Shown in pieces: positions 1 through 11,529 of a stretch of 64,000 nucleotides of DNA. Every line of letters begins with the position of its first letter. Within the stretch, counting starts at the first letter, position 1. The stretch is from NCBI GenBank assembly GCA_017654935.2, contig CM065713.1:11242603-11306602 (forward strand), written 5' to 3'. Origin of the DNA: Phymorhynchus buccinoides (Eukaryota; Mollusca; Gastropoda; Neogastropoda; Raphitomidae). The notes below the pieces were generated by a model. It was not told the DNA's origin. It saw only the letters and a program-made list of their open reading frames with translations, and did no database searches. A program made the position numbers and the translations under genes.

Positions 1-90
1 ACATACACTGACATTACTAATCCACACACTTTACTGTCATAGCTCATAACAACACAGACACTGACATTACTAATGCACACACTTTACTGG
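1..90. repeat. 53-bp satellite, terminal units
   Basis: The last one and a half units of the 53-bp tandem repeat seen in full at 34203-35042. Each unit contains CATTACTAATCCACACACTT and CTCATAACAACACA. The array probably continues left of the window. Confidence 0.8.
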
Positions 91-278
91 ACTGTTCATT
101 TACCGGGTAGTTTGTTTATTTATTTTAGTAGAGAGTTTATGCCTTGACTAGGTTAATGCAGATCTTTTCTATTGTAGTTCGTGTAACTTGAATGTGGATG
201 TAGTAAGATTTTAGTTTTAGTGTGGTATGACCTATGAACACTTACAAAATTGTTGCTGATTGTGTGTGATTGTGCTGA

Positions 279-302
279 TGTGTGTGTGTATGTGTGTGTG
301 AC

Positions 303-351
<49 letters not shown>

Positions 352-378
352 CGTGTGTGTGTGTGTGTGTGGTGTGTG
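279..378. repeat. (TG)n microsatellite
   Basis: Nearly pure TG dinucleotide run with a few interruptions (ACGG, GACG). The matching run at about 35237-35285 is shorter, so this is a length-variable locus between copies. Confidence 0.95.
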
Positions 379-1377
379 TTCAGAGGCAGTGTGGGTGTAT
401 TCCTCTTTGAGTGAGGCTACAAATGCCGAGACATGGAACTAGCAACAGACTGCAGTGGACCACAAAGAAAGGGTGTAAATGATGCCGGAGAGGTTTCAGC
501 AAAGCAAGCAAATCAGCACCAGTCACATTTATTTTTCAAACATTATAAAAAAAAAATTATTATGCTAATTTAAGTCGGTTTAGTGACAGCATTGACAGGT
601 TTTTAATCTTTTTGTGTGTGAATAATTTATTATTATAATAATCAAACAGATACAAAATTAGCAAAATCATAAAATGTTAAAAAGAAGTACAAAGGGATAT
701 AATTTAATGTTGTACCCATGTACAATAGACTTTTTTTTTTTGCTGTCCGATCTACTGTTCTGGCCACTTCTGGGCCATACAGTGGTGTTGCTCCAACGCT
801 GTTCATTCCAAGTCCCAACTCACAACCACACCCTGGTTTGTCAGGTCGCAGAATCCGAAATCAGCCGTCCAAAGGGAGAAAATCTATGTTAGGCTGTCAG
901 GAGGCGACCACCAGAGGAGACATTGCACTGCTGCTGAGTCACTTCGGTGGAGTTCAGTGGAGCCTGTTTTGAGCTAACATACACCGGAAACCACCCACTA
1001 AGCCCCCTACTGACGACAGTAATGTCTTAGTCGCAGAACTACCGTGAGCCCCAACACGTCTGTCCATCGACTGACTCCCATGACTTTGACGCACCAAATT
1101 TGAAATCAAAACTGGTCACCATAACAGCAGGGTATGCAAGACCAAAAAAATGAAGTTCCTTATTAGTCTGAGACTACATGACAGGGCCATATTCTATGCT
1201 TCCTTTCATAATGATACCCCGACATTAACCATGCCCTTAATACCTTAATAAACAAAGTAGAGCATCTGAGATCTCTCTCACTCTCAGTATCGCATCCGTC
1301 AAGTTGATGAAGCTGGACTGTGTTGTTTCATTATTCCCATACCAAACTCACTCTGGCAAGAACCGAAAAAAAACATT

Positions 1378-1445
1378 GCCTCTGATGGATCTCGAACCCG
1401 GGACCTCCCAGCCACTAGTCCATGACATTACCACTGCATCAAGGC
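1378..1445 (-). repeat. tRNA-derived SINE head
   Basis: On the minus strand about 68 bases resemble a tRNA: GCCTTGATG at the 5' end, a TGGTAAT A-box-like element, GGTTCGAGATCC as the B box, and closing AGAGGC that can pair with the 5' GCCTT. The anticodon region is degraded and non-tRNA sequence follows, which suggests a SINE head and not a functional tRNA gene. The same element occurs at 8592-8660 and 36276-36343. Confidence 0.55.
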
Positions 1446-2180
1446 ATCTTCATCAATAGACACATTTTTGTTCCTATAAAATAACCAGACAAAAATGCCC
1501 AACACACTCTTATTGGATCCTAAATGATAGTTTCATTAAATATTATATTGCTGTACATTGATACCTGTTTTTTAAAAATCATTTTTTTATTACTTATATT
1601 ACCAAAATGATATAGTAGTAAATCAATCTTCGTCTTATACCAGTTGAAAGGTTATAAATCTGTGCTCTATGCAAAGGTGAATAAGATATAATTGTATCTG
1701 TGTTCTGGGTTACTTTTTTTTAACCTAGTTACTTCATCACATGGACTTTTTGTTATAACTTTCCAGAAGCCCAGACAACAGGTGTTAATTGTGTGTGTGT
1801 GCGCGCTTGCGAAAATGGCCTTTGATCTTGATTCTTGAGAATTTTATGAATTTTATTCGCTGTGGATACTTTGCATGACAAATTTAACATTTCTGGTTGA
1901 AAAAGGCAACAGGCTATTCAAAATAAATTTAAAAACAGAATATCTTGTAATTGTATGCCCCCCCCCCCCCCCCTATAAGACGGGAAAACGGGGCTCATAT
2001 TGACCTTTACCGAAGTGTTTTTTCACCTCGACTTTTTATCCCTACTACTTTTTATTTTATTTTATCGAAGTGTGATTTGTATTGTCGGCATTTTGGAGGC
2101 AAGCACTGAGGAAGAGCAGTTTACAGCTCAAAATATTTGCCGCTTTTGAATAAATGAAGTGGCAGTTATTTGTTCTTTAT

Positions 2181-2367
2181 TAGTCCCCGAGCCGAATGTT
2201 CGGGGAGTATTGTTTCTGTCTGATCCGTCCGTGCCTCCGGCGTGCCTCCGTCCGTCCGTCCGGCTTTTCGTCCGTTTTTCTCAAAAAACTATTCAGTCTA
2301 TCATCATCAAATTTGGTATACTAGTTTGCCAAGATGCAAGCTATCCACTGATGTATTTAGTTTTACA
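2181..2367. repeat. Dispersed repeat with CCCCGAGCCGAATGTTCGGGG hairpin
   Basis: It begins with a short hairpin (CCCCGA loop TCGGGG at 2185-2205), runs through (CCGTCCGT)n-type sequence, then a conserved block with AAAAAACTATTCAG and CAAATTTGGTATACTAG. It ends directly against a TTAA-flanked MITE. Other copies are at 7496-7683 and 37243-37429. Family name unknown. Confidence 0.6.
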
Positions 2368-2611
2368 TTAACCCTTTCACCGCCAAAGTCGCATTTTAGC
2401 ACCACAGTGATTTAACACCTATGTCACTATAAGGCATCAAATTGGGGTCTATTATCCAAAGACCCTATTGTCTTAGTTTTGGGAAGTAAGGATAGACCTT
2501 ATTTTATGTTCTACAGAAGAATCCCCAATACTGCAGATGGATTTTGTTCTCTACCCAGGTAAATTTAATGGACATTTTTGGCTGAAATATGGCTGGCGGT
2601 GAAAGGGTTAA
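2368..2611. mobile_element. piggyBac-like MITE (family 1)
   Basis: A 244-bp non-coding element with perfect terminal inverted repeats CCCTTTCACCGCC / GGCGGTGAAAGGG, each flanked by TTAA. TTAA target duplications and CC-starting termini are the hallmark of piggyBac-superfamily non-autonomous elements. There is no transposase inside. Copies lie at 7256-7495 and 37430-37673. Confidence 0.75.
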
Positions 2612-2724
2612 GGTCAAGGTCGCGCCAGTTACGGGGTTCAAACCCCTAAACACATAATCGCTAATATCTCGCGAAGTTTTGCATGTATTTCAATGCAGTT
2701 TTTTTTCACAACATTTCTTGATAA

Positions 2725-3224
2725 NNNNNNNNNNNNNNNNNNNNNNNNNNNNNNNNNNNNNNNNNNNNNNNNNNNNNNNNNNNNNNNNNNNNNNNNNNNN
2801 NNNNNNNNNNNNNNNNNNNNNNNNNNNNNNNNNNNNNNNNNNNNNNNNNNNNNNNNNNNNNNNNNNNNNNNNNNNNNNNNNNNNNNNNNNNNNNNNNNNN
2901 NNNNNNNNNNNNNNNNNNNNNNNNNNNNNNNNNNNNNNNNNNNNNNNNNNNNNNNNNNNNNNNNNNNNNNNNNNNNNNNNNNNNNNNNNNNNNNNNNNNN
3001 NNNNNNNNNNNNNNNNNNNNNNNNNNNNNNNNNNNNNNNNNNNNNNNNNNNNNNNNNNNNNNNNNNNNNNNNNNNNNNNNNNNNNNNNNNNNNNNNNNNN
3101 NNNNNNNNNNNNNNNNNNNNNNNNNNNNNNNNNNNNNNNNNNNNNNNNNNNNNNNNNNNNNNNNNNNNNNNNNNNNNNNNNNNNNNNNNNNNNNNNNNNN
3201 NNNNNNNNNNNNNNNNNNNNNNNN
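2725..3224. other. Assembly gap of 500 N
   Basis: Exactly 500 N, a fixed scaffolding-gap size. Its true length is unknown. Apparent ORFs made of X residues across it are not real. Confidence 1.
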
Positions 3225-3839
3225 ATTCAAATGACAAACATCCTTTGAGTTGAAGCATGTGTGTCTAGCAGCGAAGCGACATCACAACTGATATCTTTAG
3301 GCGATATCTGAAGCTGAAGCAACAAAAGAAAGAAAAAAGCAGTTATAAAACTGCACTTTTTAATCAAATCTTATCAGCTTGGTGGTGAGCACACGCAGCC
3401 TGGCAAAGTGACCAGAAACTCCTTTTCCCCACGAACTACCATCGGCGGAACAGACTGCCGAAGTGATCTTCAGAAACTCATTTTCCCCACGAACTACCAT
3501 GTACCATCGAGCATCAGCCTACCGTCTGCTGGGCAGTTCAGGAAGGCTCTGTCAGATGCCATAACACCAATTTACCCCCCCCCCCTCCTGCAAGGCGCGG
3601 CATCATGCTGAGGGCCCGATCAGTGGGACCTGGCTGCCTGGGCCATATTTGTATAAATAGTTGGGTGGGGTGTGTTTTTTAGCTAGAGAGTTGCTTTCCC
3701 CCAGTGCTTATATCCAGAATTGGATTTCTTCCGTTGTAACGAATCAAGATCAAGACCAGTCAGTGGACTGTCAACGCGATGTCTCCCCCCCCCCCCTCCC
3801 CCAGGGGATAGCGGGCGGGGGGGGGGGGGGGTCTTCTGT

Positions 3840-4078
3840 ATAAATTCCTCCACCTTCTGTGCTTGTAACTTCCTCTAATCTGTCACTCTCTTTGACTCTG
3901 CCTTTTCCCTTTGCTTGCTGTCATCTACTATCTTTCTGCCTTTCCGGTCCATCCTCCTGCCGTTTTTCAAGAAACTATTTCCAAAAAATGTCCTCCAGCC
4001 GAGGTCGGACATGCTGGGCCTAATTATTTCTTACTTAGGCCCGTAATGGCAGCATGATGCATCTGCACTCATAATTGA
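3840..4078. repeat. Dispersed repeat R, copy 1
   Basis: A family defined by GCAGCATGATGCATCTGC, a CCAGCCGAGGTCGGACATGC block, a CTTTTCCCTTTGCTTGCTGTCATC block and a purine/pyrimidine-rich end with CACCTTCTGTGCTTGTAACTT. Other copies: 10562-10765, 33895-34085, 40797-41040, 55935-56190, 60440-60715; a short end fragment sits in the 1.2-kb tandem units. Function unknown. Confidence 0.55.
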
Positions 4079-4840
4079 CAGGAAGCTGTCTGAGCGATCG
4101 AAGAAAAAGTTGATGTTTTTAAGCCCCACCTTAACCAATATTTTCCACACAGTGGCAAAAACATCAATGCCCCAATTTTGATGACCTGGCCTGTGTGTGT
4201 GTGTGTGTGTGTGTATGTGTGTGTGCGCGCGCGCGTTTACGTGTGCCACTTGTCCATGTATTATCACAAATATTATGCAATCCTTTAAATCCCATTTTTT
4301 GCCTCACACTTAAATCTAAAATCATATCTTAGGTTGTATTCTTTTGCAAACTCTTGTCTTACATTATTTGTTAGATTGTGAACTCTTCATTCTGCTGTTT
4401 TCTCTGTGGTTTGTCTGTTTGTGTCTCGTTTGTTGTTGTTTTCTTTTCTTTTTTTAAGTGGTGACAGTAAACAAATTACATTATGTTTTATAAAAGGACA
4501 ATAAAGATTAGTTAATTGATTAAATGATGGTTTGACTGATTGATTGAGATTACTTGAATGATTGACTGTTTGACATAAATTAATTGATATATCTGAGATG
4601 CTGATGTCATTCATTGTTTAAATTTTTTTTTTTATTGAAGCCACTTGGTATTTGATTACATGCCAATGTTCAGTAAGAATAATGTTTGCAGGTGAAGCCA
4701 TTTTCTATGCAGTTGCATTTTTTTTAAATGCATAGGCGTACACCTAATTTGCATTTGTCTGCATACTGTATATACCATGTGTGAATGCATGATTGCATGA
4801 ACAAACTATACATGGGGTAAAATAGTTCAAGCAAATGTTG

Positions 4841-4993
4841 AACACCACGAGTATCATAAAGACATTGTGATTGTTAAACAATATTTCAGTGATTGACTAT
4901 AATTATGTTACTAAACAATATTTTAGTGGTTGACAATAGGTTACTACCTATCTTGTTTAACAGTCACAATGTCTTTATGATACTCGTGGTGTT
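4841..4993. mobile_element. Palindromic MITE, AACACCACGAG family
   Basis: A 153-bp element whose ends are inverted repeats of about 40 bp beginning AACACCACGAGTATCATAAA and ending in the complement. A second, imperfect inverted pair (AACAATATTT) lies inside. No coding capacity. The mirror copy is 39915-40063. Target duplication not clear, so superfamily is unassigned. Confidence 0.65.
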
Positions 4994-5239
4994 AAAAAAA
5001 AGTACTATGACTAGAATCTTACAGTGTGCATTTTCAATGCATGATATGTCATAGTGCATGAGAACAACAAACATGATTTTTGTGTGTGCATAAACTCTGA
5101 TTTTGCTTTCACTGTATGCAGCAAGGATTTCTAACGAATACACAGAAAACAATGTATGGTTTCCTTATGTACCATTACATATTTAATTTATTACAAATGT
5201 AACAAAAATCATGAAAACAAACAAACAACAAGAAATTTA

Positions 5240-6580
5240 AAAAAAGGTATGTGTGTGGGCGGGGACGGGGTGGGGGATATGCAATGTACAGCCCAATTAT
5301 GGTGAAAACAAAGAAGTCAAACCCAAGACTTTTTTAAATATAATTTTGGTGTACTCTAGTCACAGACACTTATCAGATCTCTGTGAAATTCGGGCTGCTC
5401 CTACCTGGAGAACGCGTCATCGCAAGACTAAGAGCGGTGCCATCCATATTGTATGAAAATTGGAAACTTTAATTTAGCGTGCTTCTGTCCATTTATGATG
5501 TTCAAGCACATCAGAAAAGAATTTAGTAGTATGGTCGAGATCCTGTTGCTTGGGGGGAGGGGGGGTTGGCGGAGTTCAGAGAAGAATAGAGTGCTTCAAA
5601 GAAAACAAAAGTTTAAAAAAAATGGACGAATTGAAGCTAGTAGGAACTAATAATGAAAACAAAAACAAAGACAAAGTGATTTTTTTGAATGATAAAAAAA
5701 AAAAAATTCTCTCTTCTTTCATTCAACACACATAACTGATCTCTAAACAAAAATATTTCTTTCAAATCTCTCTTATTATTTACACCCACCCACACACATG
5801 GATGAAACCAATTGCAGGAAAAGCAGGAATTCTGATTTTGGCTTTGTTGTTTTTCAGAAAATCCTGAATTTGCAATACTTTATCGAACGATTATTACCCT
5901 GAAATTAGATGGGAAAAAATTGTTTCATTGTTTTAAAAAATGAAAGCTGTCTACAATTTATTGCTCTGATTTTATTAGTAAAAGTGTACAACAACAAAAA
6001 CTTTCTGTATTGGGGTTTCACCCCCTGACCCTCACAAACAAGTTCATCCCTTGACCCCACCAAGGTGGCCCGCCAGAACCAAGGCCTTCCTGCTTTTCAT
6101 TTTGTCCAAGTTTCATCCTTGCACACACACGCACATGCGCGCGCAAGATACTAAGACAGAGTAAGTGATGATTTTAAAAATATGTGTAAAATAAACAATT
6201 GTCAAAACGCACACTTCTCTCTGTCAGAGCAGGCAATATACATGGATGCAACTGGAGAAAATCCAAAAACAGACAAGGCAGGGGTCCAGGGGCCACCCAG
6301 GCCCTTGGGCGGTCAGGGGGGCAACAGCCTCCTGAAGCTGAAGAGAAAAAAAAATCGTACTCAATTTCAAGCTTATTCTAGGCTTGTAAAGTGAGAATTC
6401 AACACTTTTTTTCCCTTGAACTTTGAATCATTTTTTGGGTCAAAATTTAAAAAAACAAACAGGCGCCGTCTGGTTTTCAGATTTAAAAAAAACAAAACCA
6501 GGAGCCGCCTTGCATCCATCGTATAATATCATTGTCAGAAGAAGCACTGGTTGCACCTTTTTCGTTTATGAATTATCTCC
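5240..6580. other. Non-coding stretch, no gene recognised
   Basis: AT-rich DNA mirrored at about 38360-39680. It contains G- and A-homopolymers (5550-5567, 5693-5706) that differ in length between copies. ORFs at 5453-5650 and 6182-6381 have biased, low-complexity translations and no recognisable domain. Confidence 0.5.
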
Positions 6581-6584
6581 TTTT

Positions 6585-6605
6585 CAAGTTCAAGTTCAAG
6601 TTCGA
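6585..6605 (-). repeat. (TTGAAC)n 3' tail of a LINE or SINE
   Basis: A hexanucleotide run, read on the minus strand as repeated TTGAAC after TTAAAGTATAC. Short tandem tails of this sort mark the 3' ends of CR1/L2-type retroelements. The matching copy is 38335-38358. The upstream body is too degraded to name. Confidence 0.45.
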
Positions 6606-7255
6606 GTATACTTTAATATCTCCAAAAGAGAAATTCAGGTTAGGTGCAACAACATGACAGATACAACATAACTGAAATAACATTAATCAAACGTGTGAAA
6701 CAAAATTATACCAATCAAATAATTATTAAAATAATAGCCCTTTTACAGGACTAAATGTGAATATATCCAAACTAGTCTTCAAAGTCTCTCTTATTTCCCT
6801 GTAAAATAATAATAATACAGTTTACTACTACTAATAGTAATAGTTGTAATAATAAGGAATCTTATTACAGTACTAATACAAGACTAACAAGTGCAACGCT
6901 GAGCGGCTGCAAAGTCCCCTCGCAGCATCGCCGAGCTACTCCGAAATCGGAATGTGTCGGCTGTACACATACATAAAAACGCATCAAAACAGCACGTAAC
7001 TACATAAAAACGCATGAAAACAGCACAAAACCGAATAGTTTTTTTTATATATAGCCTTAGGGTTCGGACCCGTGATTTGAGCGCGCGCGATCATGCGCAC
7101 ACGAGTGCACAGAAAAATTCATGACAACTGTGTTACAGACCATTTATCAAGAAATGTTGTGAAAAAAACTGCATTGAAATACATGCAAAACTTCGCGAGA
7201 TATTAGCGATTATGTGTTTTGGGGTTTGAACCCCGTAACTGGCGCGACCTTCACC

Positions 7256-7495
7256 TTAACCCTTTCACCGCCAGCCATATTTCAGCCAAAAATGTCCATT
7301 AAATTTACCTGGGTAGAGAACAAAATCCATCTGCAGTATTGGGGATTCTTCTGTAGAACATAAAATAAGGTCTATCCTTACTTCCCAAAACTAAGACAAT
7401 AGGGTCTTTGGATAATAGACCCCAATTTGATGCCTTATAGTGACATAGGTGTTAACCGTGGTGCTAAAATGCGAATTTGGCGGTGAAAGGGTTAA
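7256..7495. mobile_element. piggyBac-like MITE (family 1), inverted copy
   Basis: Same element as at 2368-2611: TTAA at both ends and CCCTTTCACCGCC / GGCGGTGAAAGGG termini. It lies in piece 2. Confidence 0.75.
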
Positions 7496-7683
7496 TGTAA
7501 AAATAAATACATCAGTGGATAGCTTGCAACTTGGCAAACTAGTATACCAAATTTGATGATGACAGACTGAATAGTTTTTTGAGAAAAACGGACGAAAAGC
7601 CGGACGGACGGACGGAGGCACGCCGGAGGCACGGACGGATCAGACAGAAACAATACTCCCCGAACATTCGGCTCGGGGACTAA
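7496..7683. repeat. Hairpin dispersed repeat, inverted copy
   Basis: Reverse complement of 2181-2367 and 37243-37429, including the CCCCGAACATTCGGCTCGGGG hairpin at its right end and a (GGAC)n-like middle. Confidence 0.6.
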
Positions 7684-8591
7684 TACAGAACAAATAACTG
7701 CCACTTCATTTATTCAAAAGCGGCAAATATTTTGAGCTGTAAACTGCTCTTCCTCAGTGCTTGCCTCCAAAATGCCGACAATACAAATCACACTTCGATA
7801 AAAAAATTAAAAAAAGTAGTAGGGATAAAAAGTCGAGGTGAAAAAACACTTCGGTAAAGATCAATATGAGCCCCGTTTTCCCCGTCTTATAGGGGGGGGG
7901 GGGGGGGGGGGCTATTGGATAATGGCCTTTATATCACTACGATTTATTATTCCAGAAATAAATTCCAGGAATGCAAATGAGGTGAAACGTCACGACCTGA
8001 TCGAGTCACATGAGGCAGTCACATAGTCTGTCGCCGGCTTTACATATCTTAAAATTGTACTTTTTCTTTCATACAATTACAAGATATTCTGTTTTTAAAT
8101 TTATATTGAATAGCCTGTTGCCTTTTTCAACCAGAAATGTTAAATTTGTCATGCAAAGTATCCACAGCGAATAAAATTCATAAAATTCTCAAGAATCAAG
8201 ATCAAAGGCCATTTTCGCAAGCGCGCGCACACACACAAACTTAACACCTGTTGTCTGGGCTTCTGGAAAGTTATAAAAAAAATTCCATGTGATGAAGTAA
8301 CTAGGTTAAAAAAAGTAACCCAGAACACAGATACAATTATATCTTATTCACCTTTGCATAGAGCACAGATTTATAACCTTTCAACAGGTATAAGACGAAG
8401 ATTGATTTACTACTATATCATTTTGGTAATATAATTAATTAAAAAAATGATTTTTTTAAAAACAGGTATCAATGTACTGCAATATAATATTTAATGAAAC
8501 TATCATTTATCATTTAGGATCCAATAAGAGTGTGTTGGGCATTTGTTTCTGGTTATTTTATAGGAACAAAAATGTGTCTATTGATGAAGAT

Positions 8592-8660
8592 GCCTTGATG
8601 CAGTGGTAATGTCATGGACTAGTGGCTGGGAGGTCCCGGGTTCGAGATCCATCAGAGGCA
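8592..8660 (+). repeat. tRNA-derived SINE head
   Basis: Plus-strand copy of the tRNA-like sequence. GCCTTGATG pairs with the terminal AGAGGC and GGTTCGAGATCC is a good polymerase III B box. The A box is weak and the anticodon arm does not fold cleanly. Sequence conserved with the other copies follows to about 8820. Confidence 0.55.
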
Positions 8661-9564
8661 ATGTTTTTTTCGGTTCTTGCCAGAGTGAGTTTGGTATGGG
8701 AATAATGAAACAACACAGTCCAGCTTCATCAACTTGATGGATGCGATACTGAGAGTGAGAGAGATGCTCTACTTTGTTTATTAAGGTATTAAGGGCATGG
8801 TTAACGTCGGGGTATCATTATGAAAGGAAGCATAGAATATGGCCCTGTCATTTAGTCTCAGACTAATAAGGAACTTCATTTTTTTGGTCTTGCATACCCT
8901 GCCGTTATGGTGACCAGTTTTGATTTCAAATTTGGTGCATCAAAGTCATGGGAGTCAGTCGGTGGACAGACGTGTTGGGGCTCACGGTAGTTCTGCGACT
9001 AAGACATTACTGTCGTCAGTAGGGGGCTTAGTGGGTGGTTTCCTGTGTATGTTAGCTCAAAACAGGCTCCACTGAACTCCACCGAAGTGACTCAGCAGCA
9101 GTGCAGTGTCTCCTCTGGTGGTTGCCTCCTGACAGCCTAACATAGATTTTCTCCCTTTGGACGGCTGATTTCGGATTCTGCGACCTGACAAACCAGGGTG
9201 TGGTTGTGAGTTGGGACTTGGAATGAACAGCGTTGGAGCAACACCACTGTATGGCCCAGAAGTGGCCAGAACAGTAGATAGGACAGCAAAAAAAAAAGTC
9301 TATTGTACATGGGTACAACATTAAATTAACAATCACATACAATCAGCAACAATTTTGTAAGTGTTCATAGCATAGGTCATACCACACTAAAACTAATAAT
9401 CTTAGCTACATCGCACAGCATTCAACTTACGACGAACTACAATGAGATTAAAGATCTCGCATTAACAACTAGTCAAGGCATAAACTCTCTACTAAAATAA
9501 ATAAACAAACTACGATATCTTAACCGCTCGTCCACATCCTAAACCTGGAGTTCCAGTCAATGCT

Positions 9565-10440
9565 AGTGCGACTTAGTAATGTCAGTGTATGTGTTGTTAT
9601 GTGCAATGAAAGTAAAGTGTGTGGATTATTAATGTGTTGTTATGAGCAATGAAAGTATAGTGTGTCGATTAGTAATGTCAGTGTCTGTGTTGTTATGAGC
9701 TATGACAGTAAAGTGTGTGGATTAGTAATGTCAGTGTATGTGTTGTTATGAGCAATGAAAGTAAAGTGTGTGGATTAGTAATGTCAGTGTCTGTGTTGTT
9801 ATGAGCAATGACAGTAAAGTGTGTGGATTAGTAATGTCAGTGTATGTGTTGTTATGAGCAATGAAAGTAAAGTGTGTGGATTTATTATATGTCACTAGTG
9901 GTATGTGTTGTTTAACATAGACCTGAATGACAGTGAAAGTGTGTGGATTAGTAATCTTCAGTGTATGTGTTGTTATGAGCAATGAAAAGTAAAGTGTGTG
10001 GATTAGGTAATGTCAGTGTTTGTGTTGTTATGAGCAATGACAGTAAAGTGTGTGGTTTATTAATGTCAGTGTATGTGTTGTTATGTGCAATGAAAGTAAA
10101 GTGTGTGTATTATTAATGTCAGTGTATGTGTTGTTATGTGCTATGAAAGTAAAGTGTGTGGATTATTAATGTGAGTGTATGTGTTGTTATGAGCATTGAA
10201 AGTAAAGTGTGTTGATTAGTAAGGTCAGTGTATATGTTGTTATGAGCAATGAAAGTAAAGTATGTTGATTAGTAATGTCAGTGTCTGTGTTGATATGAGC
10301 AATGACAGTAAAGTGTGTGGATTAGTAATGTCGGTGTATGTTTTGTTATGATCAATGACAGTCAAGGGTGTGAATTAGTAACATCATTGTATGCGTTATT
10401 CTGAACAATGAAAGTAAAGTGTATGAATTAGTAATGTCCA
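9565..10440. repeat. 53-bp satellite array, inverted copy
   Basis: About 16 imperfect tandem units of 53 bp (AAAGTGTGTGGATTAGTAAT ... GTTGTTATGAGCAATG on this strand). A disturbed unit lies near 9885-9960. Variation between units is mainly single bases. It mirrors 34203-35042. Confidence 0.9.
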
Positions 10441-10561
10441 ATTTTGTTAATTATAACAAAGTCCATTAAAGTAATGTTACTGATACGTAGCGATTGCGGG
10501 ATGTCCCCAACGATAAGTACAACAAAATAACAATTATTAATCTATCACTCAGTTTCTGAGC

Positions 10562-10765
10562 GCAGATGCATCATGCTGGCCATTGTGCGCATACTACAAA
10601 ATCGGCCCAGTCTGGCCCTCTTGTTGCTACTGAGGAAATCCTATTATGAGTTTTTTAGAACACTAAGGCAGAAATATCTGGATGACAGAAAGCCAAGGGA
10701 AAAGGTTATAAGCACAGAACATTTACCAGAAGCTGGGGGAAGGGTGGTGGTGGAGGTAGCTATTT
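10562..10765. repeat. Dispersed repeat R, copy 2
   Basis: Diverged copy starting GCGCAGATGCATCATGCTGG and ending in CCAGAAGCTGGGGGAAGGG, followed by (GGT)n. The 67-residue ORF inside it is an accident of the repeat. Confidence 0.5.
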
Positions 10766-10937
10766 GTATGAAATAACTTACCGGTATCCGCACGTGTGGT
10801 GGTGGTGAGTGGGGTGGTGGTGGTGAGTGGGGTGGTGGTGGCGAGACTCAATTTTCGAAATTAGTAGTTACAAAAATTTAAAGGGAATTTTAAAACAAAA
10901 TGAAATTGAAACTGAATTTAATTTATGTGAAAACAAC

Positions 10938-10946
10938 ACACACACA

Positions 10947-10989
<43 letters not shown>
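10938..10989. repeat. (CA)n microsatellite
   Basis: Mostly pure CA run followed by GAGAGAGAG. The counterpart at 33657-33712 differs in length and in CG interruptions. Confidence 0.9.
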
Positions 10990-10990
<1 letters not shown>

Positions 10991-11089
10991 GAGAGAGAGA
11001 GTCATGTTGACACACACATACACACAATTTCTTCAGAAGCCTAAATCCAGTAATTTATAGTCAATCTAGTGATGGATACAGTAACACTA

Positions 11090-11304
11090 GGGGAAGACGG
11101 GGTAAAAAGCGCATGGGCGGGTAAGAAGCCCACCCCAATTATCTCATGAAATGAGGCAAATTTCAGTCTCATTTGGCCATGAGACAAGCGTTAATGTCTA
11201 GCATTTCGTCTCATAGGGCAAATTTGACTGAAATTGTCTTTATTTCATGAGATAATTGGGGTGAGCTTCTTACCCGCCCATGCGCTTTTTACCCCGTCTT
11301 CCCC
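11090..11304. mobile_element. Palindromic MITE with TA flanks
   Basis: A 215-bp element with long inverted repeats: GGGGAAGACGGGGTAAAAAG at the left and its complement at the right, with pairing continuing inwards through GCGCATGGGCGGGTAAGAAG, CACCCCAATTATCTCATGAA and on towards the centre. Both ends are flanked by TA, the target preference of Tc1/mariner-like elements. The transcript would form one long hairpin. Mirror copy 33344-33556. Confidence 0.75.
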
Positions 11305-11369
11305 TACAAACACTCAGCAAGATCAAACTGCATACAGTGGATACTGCGGTTACCTTAGCAGGAGAAGAA

Positions 11370-11525
11370 CAAATGCACACACACGCACGCACACGCACAC
11401 GCACACGCACACACACACACGCTCAGACACACCACAATACACCTACCCACTCACACCCGCGCGCGCGCACAAACGCACACACACCACGCGCACAAACGCA
11501 CACACACAACGCGCGCGCGCGCAAA
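11370..11525. repeat. Complex (CA)n/(CG)n repeat
   Basis: CACACG, CACGCA and GCGCGC runs. ORFs with His-Thr or Arg-Ala repeats across this tract are translations of the microsatellite. Confidence 0.9.
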
Positions 11526-11529
11526 ACTA

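Larger units (their letters stand above)
1..2724. repeat. Assembly piece 1: third copy of the 35-37.8 kb block
   Basis: The whole piece aligns by eye, same strand, with about 34980-37784: satellite end, (TG)n tract, tRNA-like SINE, C-tract, GAGCCGAATGTTCGGGG element and TTAA-flanked MITE come in the same order. It stops at the 500-N gap at a point matching 37784. Compared with the other two copies it lacks about 170 bp just before the C-tract at 1959-1973 and has private base differences. ORFs here (for example 674-892) recur in the other copies only because the DNA is repeated. No gene is supported. Confidence 0.85.

Noticed and set aside
674..972. ORFs repeated at 9052-9342 and 35580-35798 as a conserved gene
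   Set aside because: Their conservation is explained by the triplicated DNA. The translation includes a poly-T stretch, and overlapping frames are equally open.
2630..2652. GGGGTTCAAACCCC as a tRNA T-arm
   Set aside because: Only an isolated palindrome. No D or anticodon arm can be placed around it.
2638..3258. Long ORFs of X residues across the N gaps
   Set aside because: They are produced by unknown bases; the same holds at 21299-22060.
9565..10440. CRISPR-like array
   Set aside because: Repeats are contiguous 53-bp tandem units without unique spacers, in an animal genome.
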